A stretch of 64,000 nt of DNA from Qiania dongpingensis (GTDB taxonomy: Bacteria; Bacillota; Clostridia; Lachnospirales; Lachnospiraceae), in NCBI RefSeq assembly GCF_014337195.1, contig NZ_CP060634.1, positions 1-64,000 of the forward strand, written 5' to 3'. Numbering within the stretch: position 1 is the first letter of the stretch; each line of letters starts with the position of its first letter. Below are positions 10,278-19,422 of the stretch, piece after piece. The notes under the pieces were generated by a model, which saw only the letters and a list, made by a program, of their open reading frames with translations, did no database searches and was not told the DNA's origin. The position numbers and the translations under genes were made by a program.

Positions 10278-11552
10278 ATGAAAAAGGAACCTTTTGTAAC
10301 ACTGGAACAGTTGAAAGAAATCGACAAGAGTTATCCGACTCCTTATCATTTGTATGATGAGAAGGGAATAAGGGAGAATGTCATGCGGGTGAAGAAAGCA
10401 TTTGCCTGGAACAAAGGCTTTCGTGAGTACTTTGCGGTGAAAGCCACTCCAAATCCCTTTTTGATAAATATTTTAAAAGAGTATGGCTGCGGCTGTGACT
10501 GCTCTTCATTGACAGAGCTTATGCTGGCGGATGCTTTGGGAATTACCGGAGACGGGATCATGTTTTCCTCCAACGCGACGCCGGCCGAGGAATATCAGTT
10601 TGCAAGAAATCTGAATGCGACCATCAATCTGGATGATTTTACCCATATAGAATACCTGGAAAAATGTGCGGGGATTCCGGAAACCATCAGCTGCCGGTAT
10701 AACCCGGGAGGAATCTTCAAGATGAGCAATGGCATCATGGACAATCCCGGCGATGCAAAATATGGTTTTACCCATGAACAGATTATCGAGGGATTCAAGA
10801 TACTGAAAGCGAAAGGTGTGAAAACATTCGGTATCCATGCTTTCCTGGCCAGCAATACTGTGACGAACGAATACTATCCGATGCTTGCCAAGGTGCTGTT
10901 TGAGCTGGCGGTGGAGCTGAGGGAGAAGACTGGGGCGGATATTAAATTCATCAATCTGTCAGGAGGAGTGGGAATTCCCTACCGGCCGGAGCAGGAGCCC
11001 AATGATATTCAGGCGATCGGAGAAGGAGTGCGAAAAGCATATGAAGAAGTGCTTACGCCGGCCGGCATGGATGATATTGCCATTTACACAGAGATGGGGC
11101 GTTTTATGATGGGGCCTTACGGCTGTCTGGTGACAAAGGCGATACATCAGAAGCATATTTATAAAGAGTATGTGGGCTGTGACGCCTGCGCTGCGAATCT
11201 GATGCGGCCGGCGATATACGGAGCATACCATCATATCACGGTCATGGGTAAGGACAACAGTGTCTGTGACCACAAATATGATATAACGGGCTCACTTTGC
11301 GAGAACAGCGACAAATTTGCCATTGACCGTATGCTCCCTAAGGTTGATGTGGGAGATTTTCTGGTAATCCACGATACGGGAGCCCATGGATTTTCCATGG
11401 GATACAATTATAATGGGAAGCTGCGTTCGGCGGAGCTATTACTTAGGGAGGACGGAAGCGTTCAGCTGATACGGCGGGCGGAAACTCCCCGGGATTATTT
11501 CGCCACGTTTGATTTTTGTGATATATTAAAAGATATGAAATGGCAGGAATAA
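10278..11552 (+). CDS. lysA: Diaminopimelate decarboxylase family enzyme
   Basis: A 424-residue fold-type III PLP enzyme. The PLP lysine sits in YFAVKATPNP near the N-terminus, a glycine-rich phosphate loop follows in NLSGGVGIPY, and the active-site motif CENSD is near residue 340. The expected reaction is meso-diaminopimelate to L-lysine and CO2, the last step of lysine synthesis. The start at 10278 follows AAAGGAG; an upstream in-frame ATG at 10251 overlaps that site. A related substrate such as another basic amino acid is possible. It has its own promoter and is followed 4 bp later by a HAD phosphatase gene. Confidence 0.88.
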   Translation: MKKEPFVTLEQLKEIDKSYPTPYHLYDEKGIRENVMRVKKAFAWNKGFREYFAVKATPNPFLINILKEYGCGCDCSSLTELMLADALGITGDGIMFSSNATPAEEYQFARNLNATINLDDFTHIEYLEKCAGIPETISCRYNPGGIFKMSNGIMDNPGDAKYGFTHEQIIEGFKILKAKGVKTFGIHAFLASNTVTNEYYPMLAKVLFELAVELREKTGADIKFINLSGGVGIPYRPEQEPNDIQAIGEGVRKAYEEVLTPAGMDDIAIYTEMGRFMMGPYGCLVTKAIHQKHIYKEYVGCDACAANLMRPAIYGAYHHITVMGKDNSVCDHKYDITGSLCENSDKFAIDRMLPKVDVGDFLVIHDTGAHGFSMGYNYNGKLRSAELLLREDGSVQLIRRAETPRDYFATFDFCDILKDMKWQE

Positions 11553-11556
11553 GGAA

Positions 11557-12279
11557 ATGCATAGGATAGACACGATACTGTTTGACTTGGACGGAAGCCT
11601 TTTGCCAATGGATCAGGATGAGTTCATTAAGCGTTATATGGGCGCGCTGGGAAGGACCTTTGCTCCGTCGGGCTATGACCCGAAGCAACTGACGTCTTCC
11701 GTGTGGAAGGGTACGGAAGCTATGGTGCGCAATGACGGGACCATGAGCAACCGGGAGCGGTTCTGGAATGTGTTCTCGCAGGTGATGGGACGGGAAATGC
11801 TCAGCGAAGAGCCGGTATTCGAGCAGTTCTACCGGGAACAGTTTGGAGAAGCGAAAGCGGCTACGGTTTTCCAGCCTCTGGCAGGTGAAACTGTGAGAAT
11901 CTTCCGGGAAAAGGGCTACACGGTGATCCTGGCCACGAATCCGCTGTTTCCTTCTGTGGCCACCCGCCGCAGGATGGAATGGGCGGGACTTTCTCCGGAG
12001 GATTTTGATTTGGTGACCACTTATGAAGAAGAGACATTCTGTAAGCCGAACCTTAAATATTATATCTCCATCTTGGAGCGTTTCGGCAAAATGCCGGAAC
12101 AGTGTATGATGGTAGGAAACGACGTGGATGAGGATATGTGTGTCACATCCCTGGGAATCAAGGGATATCTTTTGACAGACTGTCTGCTGAACCGCCATGG
12201 AAGGCCTCTGGAGGGATATCTTTCCGGAAGCTTTGAGGAATTTCGGAGATTTGCCGAAAAAATGCCTAGCCTGTCCTGA
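11557..12279 (+). CDS. HAD superfamily phosphatase
   Basis: A 240-residue HAD hydrolase with motif I FDLDGSLLP (about 10-18, the nucleophile Asp), motif II LATNPLF, a Lys in CKPNLKYY and the acidic motif GNDVDEDM. It probably dephosphorylates a small metabolite; the substrate is unknown. It is likely co-transcribed with the preceding lysA-like gene, from which it is separated by 4 bp, and the unit ends at a terminator. Confidence 0.88.
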   Translation: MHRIDTILFDLDGSLLPMDQDEFIKRYMGALGRTFAPSGYDPKQLTSSVWKGTEAMVRNDGTMSNRERFWNVFSQVMGREMLSEEPVFEQFYREQFGEAKAATVFQPLAGETVRIFREKGYTVILATNPLFPSVATRRRMEWAGLSPEDFDLVTTYEEETFCKPNLKYYISILERFGKMPEQCMMVGNDVDEDMCVTSLGIKGYLLTDCLLNRHGRPLEGYLSGSFEEFRRFAEKMPSLS

Positions 12280-12304
12280 CAGGAGGAAGTACATAATATG
12301 GATG

Positions 12305-12342
12305 AAGATGCCGGCGGAAGACGAACGGCATCTTTTGTTTTT
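12305..12342 (+). terminator. Terminator after the lysA-HAD unit
   Basis: AAGATGCCG pairs with CGGCATCTT around a 12-base loop, followed by TTGTTTTT. Confidence 0.85.
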
Positions 12343-12485
12343 ACTCCGTCCGTTCATGTAACTTCTTTCCGTCTTAATTAAAAAAAGGGGCGATCCGGCC
12401 GGAGGTTCTTCCTATGGAAATTATGGTGTGCCTGTGATATACTTGTCATGGTTGGGGAAATTCCTCAAATGGAAGGAGCGGGCAT

Positions 12486-13721
12486 ATGAATAAGGAAGAA
12501 GATGGAAGATTGGAAACTGCCAGACATGGGATGAAGAAATACGCTTCCATGGGTCTGACGGCATTTTTAGTGATTGCGGCGAGTATTCTGTTTTTTCTGC
12601 TTTTATTCAAAATAGATGTAGTCTTGAAAGCCATCCGGACCATCTTAAAGATCCTGGAGCCGATTGTTTTTGGATTTGTATTCGCTTATATCATGTATCC
12701 GGTAGTGAGATTCTTTGAAAAGAGGCTGGACGGTCTTATTAAGAAGCTCATAAAAAAGGATGAACGGGCGGTTAAACTCAATAAGGGACTCAGCATTTTT
12801 TTGGCGCTTGTCTTTTGGGTCGCCATCATTGTGATCTTGGGTGTCATGGTACTTCCCGAGCTGTATACCAATATTCGCAATATGATCGTGGCGCTCCCGG
12901 GGCAGATTCAGCATGCGTCGGCAGCGATTACCGACTATATGGGCCAGGAGGGGATGAATACAGAGATTGTCCGGAATATTACGGAAAAGATCATCACTTT
13001 CTTTAATAACTGGGTACAGACGGATTTCCTGAAGGATATGAACATGGTCTTTGGATACTTGACTGCGGGAGTCATCAATTTCTTCAGCACTACCTTGAAC
13101 ATCGTGGTGGGCGTGATCGTCGCGCTGTATGTCCTGAACGGCAGGCGTACTTTTAAGAGGCAGGCGAAGCAGGTCATTTATGCAGTCTTTTCCAAGAAAA
13201 ATGCGGGAATCCTCATCGATACGCTGAAAGACAGCAACAGGATATTCGGCGGTTTCATAGCCGGAAAGCTTGTGGATTCCTTGATAATCGGGATTCTGTG
13301 CTTTATCGTGCTTTATTTCCTGAACATGCCTTATACAGTCCTCGTCAGCGTAATAGTGGGTGTGACCAACGTGATACCGTTTTTCGGACCGTATATGGGG
13401 GCCATTCCCAGCGCGATCCTGATACTCTTAGCCAATCCGGCGAAAGGTGTCATTTTCATCATATTCATCATCATTCTCCAGCAGATTGACGGAAATATCA
13501 TTGGACCGAAGATATTAGGGGAATCCACAGGACTTTCAGCTTTTTGGGTGGTGTTTTCAATTCTTTTCTTCGGAGGGCTTTTTGGGATCGTGGGGATGCT
13601 CATCGGAGTCCCCGTATTTGCCGTGATATATCAGATCGTCAGCTCCATTGTCGATTATAAATTGAGGAAAAAAGGGCTGACGGCCTTGGCGGATGAGGGG
13701 AAAATTGACAAAGAAATTTGA
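12486..13721 (+). CDS. AI-2E family transporter
   Basis: A 411-residue integral membrane protein with about eight hydrophobic segments and the conserved C-terminal pattern VVGVTNVIPFFGPYMGAIP and LQQIDGNIIGPKILG, diagnostic of the AI-2E/PerM family. Members export small molecules or ions (autoinducer-2, Na+/H+ antiport in some); the substrate here is not known. GGAAGGAG precedes the ATG. It lies between a terminator and the zinc-ribbon gene cluster and may be the first gene of that run, though a 74 bp gap with a possible TATGAT box suggests a separate promoter. Confidence 0.9.
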   Translation: MNKEEDGRLETARHGMKKYASMGLTAFLVIAASILFFLLLFKIDVVLKAIRTILKILEPIVFGFVFAYIMYPVVRFFEKRLDGLIKKLIKKDERAVKLNKGLSIFLALVFWVAIIVILGVMVLPELYTNIRNMIVALPGQIQHASAAITDYMGQEGMNTEIVRNITEKIITFFNNWVQTDFLKDMNMVFGYLTAGVINFFSTTLNIVVGVIVALYVLNGRRTFKRQAKQVIYAVFSKKNAGILIDTLKDSNRIFGGFIAGKLVDSLIIGILCFIVLYFLNMPYTVLVSVIVGVTNVIPFFGPYMGAIPSAILILLANPAKGVIFIIFIIILQQIDGNIIGPKILGESTGLSAFWVVFSILFFGGLFGIVGMLIGVPVFAVIYQIVSSIVDYKLRKKGLTALADEGKIDKEI

Positions 13722-13795
13722 TGCATGATTCGGGAAATTATGATAAAATAACAGTGAATTTTCAATGTCTGACATAAGATGCAGGAGGATAGATC

Positions 13796-14545
13796 ATGTA
13801 TTGTGAAGAATGTGGGAAGCAGATACCGGATGATTCCAGGTTCTGTGACGGATGTGGCGCAAAGGTCCGGCCTGTGGAGCGGCAGGACGATCCGCTGCCT
13901 CAGGATTGGCAGGATCCGTACAGAGGCGGGCAGTCTGCTTATGATATGCCGGAGAACGAGAAAAAAGGCAGGGGTACGACGATTTTAATTGCCGTTTTGG
14001 GTGTGGTAGCCGTAGTGCTGATAGGCGTGCTTATATTCCTTGGGGTAAAAGTTTTCGGCGGAAAAAATGGAGGCAATGTGGAAATAGCGGGAGCGGAGAC
14101 CACCTCTGAGGCCAGTATGGAAGGCGGGAAAGAAGAGAGTAAAAAGGAAACAAGGACCAGTGAGTCGCCTGCCGAATCCTCCGTGACAGCAGTACCTACG
14201 GCGCCTTCCACATCGCCGGCGACCACAGCACCTGTGACTACTGCGGCTGCAACGGCTGCGGAAAGTGAATACGTACTGCCTGGCAGTGATTCTAGTTATC
14301 TGACGGAAGCAGATTTGGCCGGACTTACGAAAGAGCAGCTGAGGATAGCGAGAAACGAGATATATGCCCGCCACGGACGAAAATTTAAGGATGCGTCCCT
14401 GAACGAATATTTTATGAGCAAGTCTTGGTATACGCCTCTTTACGAGCCAAACCAATTTGAAAATCTGGGGGACAGCGTATTCAATGATTATGAGGTTGCG
14501 AACCGGAAGCTGATCGCGGATTACGAAAAGAAGATGGGGTATTGA
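13796..14545 (+). CDS. Zinc-ribbon YARHG-domain membrane protein
   Basis: A 249-residue protein with an N-terminal zinc ribbon (CEECGKQIPDDSRFCDGCG, about 3-21), a cytoplasmic linker, one membrane helix (about 61-84), a Ser/Thr/Ala-rich linker (about 95-160) and a C-terminal YARHG domain (about 170-249, core LRIARNEIYARHGRKF). YARHG domains are extracytoplasmic and thought to bind the cell wall or peptides. It is the first of five tightly spaced genes; its stop overlaps the upstream region of the next gene. Function inferred only as envelope sensing or binding. Confidence 0.85.
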   Translation: MYCEECGKQIPDDSRFCDGCGAKVRPVERQDDPLPQDWQDPYRGGQSAYDMPENEKKGRGTTILIAVLGVVAVVLIGVLIFLGVKVFGGKNGGNVEIAGAETTSEASMEGGKEESKKETRTSESPAESSVTAVPTAPSTSPATTAPVTTAAATAAESEYVLPGSDSSYLTEADLAGLTKEQLRIARNEIYARHGRKFKDASLNEYFMSKSWYTPLYEPNQFENLGDSVFNDYEVANRKLIADYEKKMGY

Positions 14546-14577
14546 ATTCAGTTATCCCAGGAAGGACGTTTGAGAAA

Positions 14578-15600
14578 ATGAAGCAGATACGGATAGCGGT
14601 ATATGATTTGGATGCCGTGTATACGGAACGGTTTTGTCAGTATATGGGAGAACGATATGGGCAGACAGCAGAATTCTGCCCGGTCTATGAAAGGAATGAA
14701 CTGGATGGCCTTATCGCCGCCAGATCTGTGGATGTCGTGTTGACGGCTGATGCGCTTCGGGAGGAATATCCACCGTTTATAGGGGATATCCATGTGGGAT
14801 ATTTTACTGCAGAAGTCTCAGAAGAGCCGGGAAAGATTTTCCGCTTTCAGAGCTGCCGGGAACTTTTTCATGGTATAGAAATGATATTGGACCAGGAAGA
14901 CACTGCAGTGAAGACAGTGGCGTTTATCGGTGCGAATGCGGCGGTGGGGACTTCCACGGCGGCTGCAGCATATGCGATGCGTCTTGCCGCGGAGGAAAAA
15001 CGGGTTCTGTACATCAATATGAGCGATTTGGGCGACACCGGCAGTATCTTTCAGGGGGTCAATCCAAAAGACTTCCAGTTCCTTTTGACGGAAATGAAAG
15101 CAGGAGCGGATATAGATGCCGCCATGTCTGCCGCGCTGAACCGGGATTCCAGCGGAGTGTATTTTTATGACAATGCCGATGCCCCTCTGAGCATTATGGA
15201 TATCGAGGAAGGGCGGGTGGCAGCATTTTTGAGGATGCTGAAAGAGCGGGGAGATTTCCGCTATCTTATCATAGACAGCAGTTTTTCCGTAAATCATGGG
15301 CTTTTTGCGGCTCTTGGAGCTGCGGATAAGGTGGTTGTGGTCAATGACGGAACCTTTGTTTCCAATCAGAGATTCCATAAGATCTGGACGCTGATGAAAC
15401 GTCTGGATTTGTCCACGCATCCGGGGATTTGCCAGAAGACGGCACTGCTTTATAACAAATTCCATTCCCAGTACGGGAAACGTTATGAAAACCCGGAGAT
15501 TGCGGTTGCTGGGAGCATAGAAGTTCTTCCGCCGGCCGGAACGGTGCAGATGGCAGAGCAGATGGCCCGGCTGGAGGTGCTGCAGGAAATATTGCGGTAG
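14578..15600 (+). CDS. CpaE/TadZ-like ParA-family protein lacking the P-loop lysine
   Basis: A 340-residue protein with an N-terminal receiver-like domain (about 1-105, KQIRIAVYDLDAVYTERFC) and a MinD/ParA-type domain (about 112-340). The P-loop reads GANAAVGTST (118-127), so the usual Lys of GKT is Thr, as in the deviant CpaE/TadZ group; the later VLYINMSDLGDTGS resembles switch I. Such proteins localise pili or secretion machines at the membrane or pole. No pilus genes are in view. The start at 14578 follows AGGAAGGAC; an in-frame ATG 36 bp upstream overlaps the previous gene. Confidence 0.8.
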   Translation: MKQIRIAVYDLDAVYTERFCQYMGERYGQTAEFCPVYERNELDGLIAARSVDVVLTADALREEYPPFIGDIHVGYFTAEVSEEPGKIFRFQSCRELFHGIEMILDQEDTAVKTVAFIGANAAVGTSTAAAAYAMRLAAEEKRVLYINMSDLGDTGSIFQGVNPKDFQFLLTEMKAGADIDAAMSAALNRDSSGVYFYDNADAPLSIMDIEEGRVAAFLRMLKERGDFRYLIIDSSFSVNHGLFAALGAADKVVVVNDGTFVSNQRFHKIWTLMKRLDLSTHPGICQKTALLYNKFHSQYGKRYENPEIAVAGSIEVLPPAGTVQMAEQMARLEVLQEILR

Positions 15601-15624
15601 AACAGAAGGGAGCAGAGATTACAT

Positions 15625-16593
15625 ATGGACAGGATCGATAGACAAGCGCCGACAGAAGCGGTATTTGATGGGATTACTTATGAAATGCTTATTTTTAATG
15701 ATATAGAAGGTGTTCTGAAGCTGGAGATTGACGAAACGGCAGGAGAGGCGAGATATATTACGGATGGATATTCTCCGCTCCCTCGGATGTTTCCTGGCAG
15801 AATGCCGAAAAAAGCGGTGGTCCAGGTGCTTAAAAGTCTTCTGGGAGTTTGGGTGAACCTGGATGAATACATGATTCCGAGAAATGAGCTGCTGATGGAG
15901 CTTTCCGATGTATTTATCAACGAGGAGAGCGGAGAAATCAAATGGATCTGCGGGCTTCAAAAAGATTCGAGGAGTCCGATAGAAAAGCTGCGCCTTTTTA
16001 TGACGGAGCTGGTAAATGTCATGGAAGGGAATCCAGAAAAAAATCAGGAAAATATGATCACGCTTTTAAAATACGTAAAGGGAGTGAAGCAGGATAATCT
16101 GGATCAGTGCAGGGAAATGGCGGACGCCCTTCTTCTGCAGGATATCGCAGCTGATTCAGCGGAAGCTGCGGCGGCAGAGAATCCGGTATCTTTTGGATTG
16201 GAAATGCCGGGAACAGATAACGCGCCGGAATTTTCGTATGAAGAAGAGACGTCGGAGGATGGGCTGGATATCATGCTCCCGGATGCGTTTGCCGCCCGTG
16301 AGATCGCTTATATCATCCGTATCCGGACCGGTGATGAAATGGCGGTCGTGCTGGATGAGACTCTCATTGGAAAGAGTCCTGACGCGGACTTTTGTATCCC
16401 GGATAACCGGGCGGTCAGCCGTCACCATGCCAGTATCCTGATGGATGAAGGTGAATATTATCTGGTAGATCATAACTCTACTAACTCCACATATTTGAAC
16501 GGCATGCGGCTGGATCCGGGAGATGAATACAGGCTATGCCACGGAGACGGGTTTGTCTTGGCGGATGAGCCGTTCCAGTTTATGATCAGGTAA
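15625..16593 (+). CDS. DUF6382-FHA domain protein
   Basis: A 322-residue soluble protein. Residues 1-170 match the DUF6382 type N-terminus; residues 240-322 are a forkhead-associated domain with GKSPDADFCIPDNRAVSRHH and NSTNSTYLNG, the Arg/Ser/Asn/Gly residues that read phosphothreonine. It should bind a phosphorylated partner, implying a Ser/Thr kinase elsewhere in the genome. It is 24 bp downstream of the CpaE-like gene and 19 bp upstream of a zinc-ribbon gene, so it belongs to one operon. DUF6382-FHA proteins often sit near Flp-pilus clusters, which supports the CpaE link. Confidence 0.85.
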   Translation: MDRIDRQAPTEAVFDGITYEMLIFNDIEGVLKLEIDETAGEARYITDGYSPLPRMFPGRMPKKAVVQVLKSLLGVWVNLDEYMIPRNELLMELSDVFINEESGEIKWICGLQKDSRSPIEKLRLFMTELVNVMEGNPEKNQENMITLLKYVKGVKQDNLDQCREMADALLLQDIAADSAEAAAAENPVSFGLEMPGTDNAPEFSYEEETSEDGLDIMLPDAFAAREIAYIIRIRTGDEMAVVLDETLIGKSPDADFCIPDNRAVSRHHASILMDEGEYYLVDHNSTNSTYLNGMRLDPGDEYRLCHGDGFVLADEPFQFMIR

Positions 16594-16612
16594 GGCAGAA
16601 AGGGAGGAGAGT

Positions 16613-17371
16613 ATGTATTGTACGAACTGCGGCGTGAAGAACAGCGATGGGGCAAGGTTTTGCAGAAGCTGCGGCAGGCCGATGGAATCAGAGACCATTC
16701 CGTTGGCAGATGAGATGAAAGAGGCCGCGAGAGAGGAGTCTTGGAATCGGGCCGGTCAGCCGGTAACACAACCTTTTAATCCGGAGTATGGGGATCCAGT
16801 ACAGCCTGGAGTACAGCCTCCTCATCCGGAGTATGGAAACTCGGCGCAGTATGGAGCACAGCCTGGGATGCCGTCCTATCAGGGAAATGATAGGAAGAAG
16901 GGGAAAAAAGGGCTGGTCATCGCCGTTGCTTTGATTCTGGCGGTGGCTGCCGCTTCGGCCTTTGGATTTATCGCATATAAGGAGAGCAGGCCGATGGCGC
17001 CGGTGGAACAGCTTGTGGGAGCACTTAAAAAAAACGACTGGGGAGCTCTATATGACAGTGTTTATTGGGGCACAGTACCGGAATATGACAGAAAGACCTT
17101 TATCTCCGAAGCAAGGGAAAATATGGGACAATTAGTTTCCTACATATCGATGCTCGGCAATATCAAGGTGAGCAAGGTGGCGGAAGGGACGCCATACCGG
17201 AATTCGGATGGGCTTATCTGTAAAGATCTGACAGTGAATATGAGTGTCTCGGCTCTGGGGATGTCTCAGAATCAGGAAGCGACCATAACGGTGGTGAAGA
17301 GCGGAAGGAAATTTTTGCTTATTCCCGTTTGGAAAATATCGGCGGAGGATGTCGGTTCCATATTGGATTGA
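16613..17371 (+). CDS. Zinc-ribbon membrane protein with extracellular NTF2-like domain
   Basis: A 252-residue protein: N-terminal zinc ribbon ([19 protein letters not shown], 3-21), Pro/Gly/Gln-rich linker (about 40-95), one membrane helix (about 100-122), and a C-terminal domain (about 126-252) resembling DUF4878/NTF2-like folds, with the sequence [20 protein letters not shown]. The architecture parallels the YARHG gene two genes upstream. AAAGGGAGGAG precedes the ATG. A role in sensing or assembling an envelope complex is inferred from neighbours only. Confidence 0.78.
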   Translation: MYCTNCGVKNSDGARFCRSCGRPMESETIPLADEMKEAAREESWNRAGQPVTQPFNPEYGDPVQPGVQPPHPEYGNSAQYGAQPGMPSYQGNDRKKGKKGLVIAVALILAVAAASAFGFIAYKESRPMAPVEQLVGALKKNDWGALYDSVYWGTVPEYDRKTFISEARENMGQLVSYISMLGNIKVSKVAEGTPYRNSDGLICKDLTVNMSVSALGMSQNQEATITVVKSGRKFLLIPVWKISAEDVGSILD

Positions 17372-17493
17372 CGAAACGGAATCAGGCTGCGCAGAGAGCG
17401 AATAAAAACATAAAAATCTTGGTTTTACTTGTAAATATCAATATAAAAAAGTTCTTTAGCTTTAATGCGGAACGACATCAAGGAGGAAGAAGT

Positions 17494-18618
17494 ATGGCAA
17501 AGTTTTGTAGTCAATGCGGCAGGCCGCTGAATGAAGGTGAAATTTGTACGTGTCAGCAGCAAAAAACACAGGCGCCTCAGACACCGCCAGCAGCTGCAGA
17601 GGAGCGGCAGGCGCCGATACAGCCGGATAAAGAAGGACAGCAGACGAATGCACAGCAGCCGAATCAGGGCCAGTTCTATGGGAACCAGCAGGGATATACG
17701 CAGCAGCCGAACCAGGGTCAGCCCTATGGGAATCAGCAGGGATATGCACAGCAGCCGAACCAGGGTCAGCCCTATGGGAACCAGCAGGGATATACGCAGC
17801 ACCCGAATCAGGGTCAGCCTTACGTGAATCAGCAGGGATATACGCAGCAGCCGAATCAGGGTCAGCCCTATGGGAATCAGCAGGGATATGCACAGCAGCC
17901 TGGCCAGGGTCAGCCTTATGGAGGACCTCAGGCACCGAAGCAGCCCGGGGCCGCAGGCGTTTATGTGAAGGGACTGTGGGGAACGATTCTGGATGCGTTT
18001 AAAAAGCCGGCCGGAACTCTTGGAAACCTGGCCGCAGCCGGAAAGAGCCATGTGATATTCGGCCTTTTGGGAATTCAGGTGGTCTTGTTTGCTCTGATGT
18101 TCGCTTTCTTCGGATTTAAGATCAATTCAATGGTGAGTAAATATAGTTATGGCTTGGGAATCAAGGTGGTCAATACTCCTTTGCTTTTCTTTATGGCGCT
18201 TCTTGCAGGTGCGGCGATTTTTGCGATTTGGGCCGCTTTTTCCATGCTGTTTGCGAAATCCATGGCGAAGAAGCCGATGACTTATATGCAGGGGCTCGGT
18301 GTTGCTTCAGCAAAAGCCCTGGCACAGATGCCGTTCACGGCATTATCAGCACTGCTCATTTTGATTCTTCCTTTGAGCGGCCGATTTACTTATATTTTGT
18401 TCCTTCTTGTTTATGAAGCTGGCAGTCTTTTGTGTTACTTCTTCATTCCGGCAGCGATGGATTCTTTTTGCCCGAATGATAAAAACAAGAGAATTTGGAT
18501 GCTGTTTGTGACTTTCCTTGTGAATATAGTTGCAGCGGCGATTATTTCGTGGATTTTCCTGAACGTGGCCGGACGAAATATTCTCGGTCAGCTTACGGGC
18601 TATTCCAGCCTTTTCTAA
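17494..18618 (+). CDS. Zinc-ribbon, Gln/Gly-repeat, Yip1-like membrane protein
   Basis: A 374-residue protein: zinc ribbon ([17 protein letters not shown], 4-20), six 16-residue Gln/Asn/Gly/Tyr/Pro repeats (about 54-149), then a Yip1-like membrane domain with about five hydrophobic helices (about 185-370). The start at 17494 follows AAGGAGGAAG; upstream in-frame codons run into the previous gene and are not supported. The repeats suggest a flexible, low-complexity linker. It is the last gene of the zinc-ribbon/FHA cluster and is followed by a strong terminator. Confidence 0.82.
   Translation: MAKFCSQCGRPLNEGEICTCQQQKTQAPQTPPAAAEERQAPIQPDKEGQQTNAQQPNQGQFYGNQQGYTQQPNQGQPYGNQQGYAQQPNQGQPYGNQQGYTQHPNQGQPYVNQQGYTQQPNQGQPYGNQQGYAQQPGQGQPYGGPQAPKQPGAAGVYVKGLWGTILDAFKKPAGTLGNLAAAGKSHVIFGLLGIQVVLFALMFAFFGFKINSMVSKYSYGLGIKVVNTPLLFFMALLAGAAIFAIWAAFSMLFAKSMAKKPMTYMQGLGVASAKALAQMPFTALSALLILILPLSGRFTYILFLLVYEAGSLLCYFFIPAAMDSFCPNDKNKRIWMLFVTFLVNIVAAAIISWIFLNVAGRNILGQLTGYSSLF
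17653..17940 (+). repeat. 48 bp in-frame tandem repeat
   Basis: About six copies of a 48 bp unit (starts at 17653, 17701, 17749, 17797, 17845, 17893) encode [20 protein letters not shown] 16-mers. Copies differ at a few bases. Strand-slippage length variation is likely between strains. Confidence 0.95.
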
Positions 18619-18642
18619 ATTAAAAACAGCAAGAAACAGCGT

Positions 18643-18681
18643 ACCGCCGAATCTGTTTGGAGATTCGGCGGTTTGCGTTTG
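18643..18681 (+). terminator. Terminator after the zinc-ribbon/FHA cluster
   Basis: A perfect 12 bp stem, ACCGCCGAATCT with AGATTCGGCGGT, around GTTTGG, followed by a broken T run (TTGCGTTTG). Long repeat copy B starts about 7 bases later. Confidence 0.85.
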
Positions 18682-18687
18682 TTAGCA

Positions 18688-19275
18688 TGCCTTATAATGT
18701 TTTTAAAACATTTTTGGTTTCCAGAATGACAAGAGGAAATTTGGTTCCATCCAGGCGGCTCGCTGGCAGCCATAAGCGGAATTTTTACAGCCTCCAGTCG
18801 GTCCTTTCCAACTGACATGGATAAATCGATATCGCACCGTCACGAAGTAAGGCTGTTTTAAAAAGTGCGGCGGCGGACACCGCGGCCCACTGCCATAAGG
18901 CGCGCGGGCCGTGTGGATATCCAATCCTTTTTTGGAATCAATGGAACGGGAATCATCCAGAATGGCGCGGCAGGCAGGACACCGGCAGAAAGATTCCGGG
19001 CCGGCCTAAAGGTGAGCGCCGCAGAGCAGAAGCCGGTGTTCCCCAGGCGGAGGGAGGCAGAAACGGAAATACCGATTCCGTTTCTGAGCGAACCGGAGAC
19101 GGGAAATCATTCAGATTTCCTGTTGACATGTGAGCGATACTGCCGGAGCGGGGATAAAACGGCTCCTGCATCGCCAGCGAACCGAAATCGTGACGGCCCG
19201 GAACTTCTGCCGATGCTAAGCTGCGGTTTGATTGGAGCTTACTAAAGATGATTCCAAAAAGTATTCTAAGGTATG
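18688..19275 (-). repeat. Long structured dispersed repeat, copy B (inverted, central deletion)
   Basis: About 590 bp, reading as the minus strand relative to copies A, C and D. The 5' multi-hairpin domain is intact (stem CAGAAACGGAA/TTCCGTTTCTG at 19058-19086) and the core GCCCGC region is at 18884-18932. A central block equivalent to about 53640-53765 of copy D is missing or replaced. No cloverleaf element is attached. With 19276-19330 it accounts for the gap between the upstream terminator and the nfnA promoter. Confidence 0.85.
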
Positions 19276-19330
19276 ATTGAAATATACCAGGTTTTCTCAG
19301 GCTCTGGCCTGAATTTTCACGAATTATGGG

Positions 19331-19359
19331 TTGAAAAGGTGAAAAGAGAGTGTTAGAAT
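19331..19359 (+). promoter_or_regulatory. nfnA promoter
   Basis: TTGAAA (19331-19336), 17 bp, TAGAAT (19354-19359). It lies between the end of repeat copy B and the nfnA start. Confidence 0.7.
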
Positions 19360-19422
19360 GATAACGATAGCATGGCGGCGGTATACGCCGGCGTGCGGGA
19401 GGAAAGGTAAGGAGGAAATAAA

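Noticed and set aside
17653..17940. CRISPR-like array
   Set aside because: The units are contiguous with no spacers and are in frame with a coding sequence.
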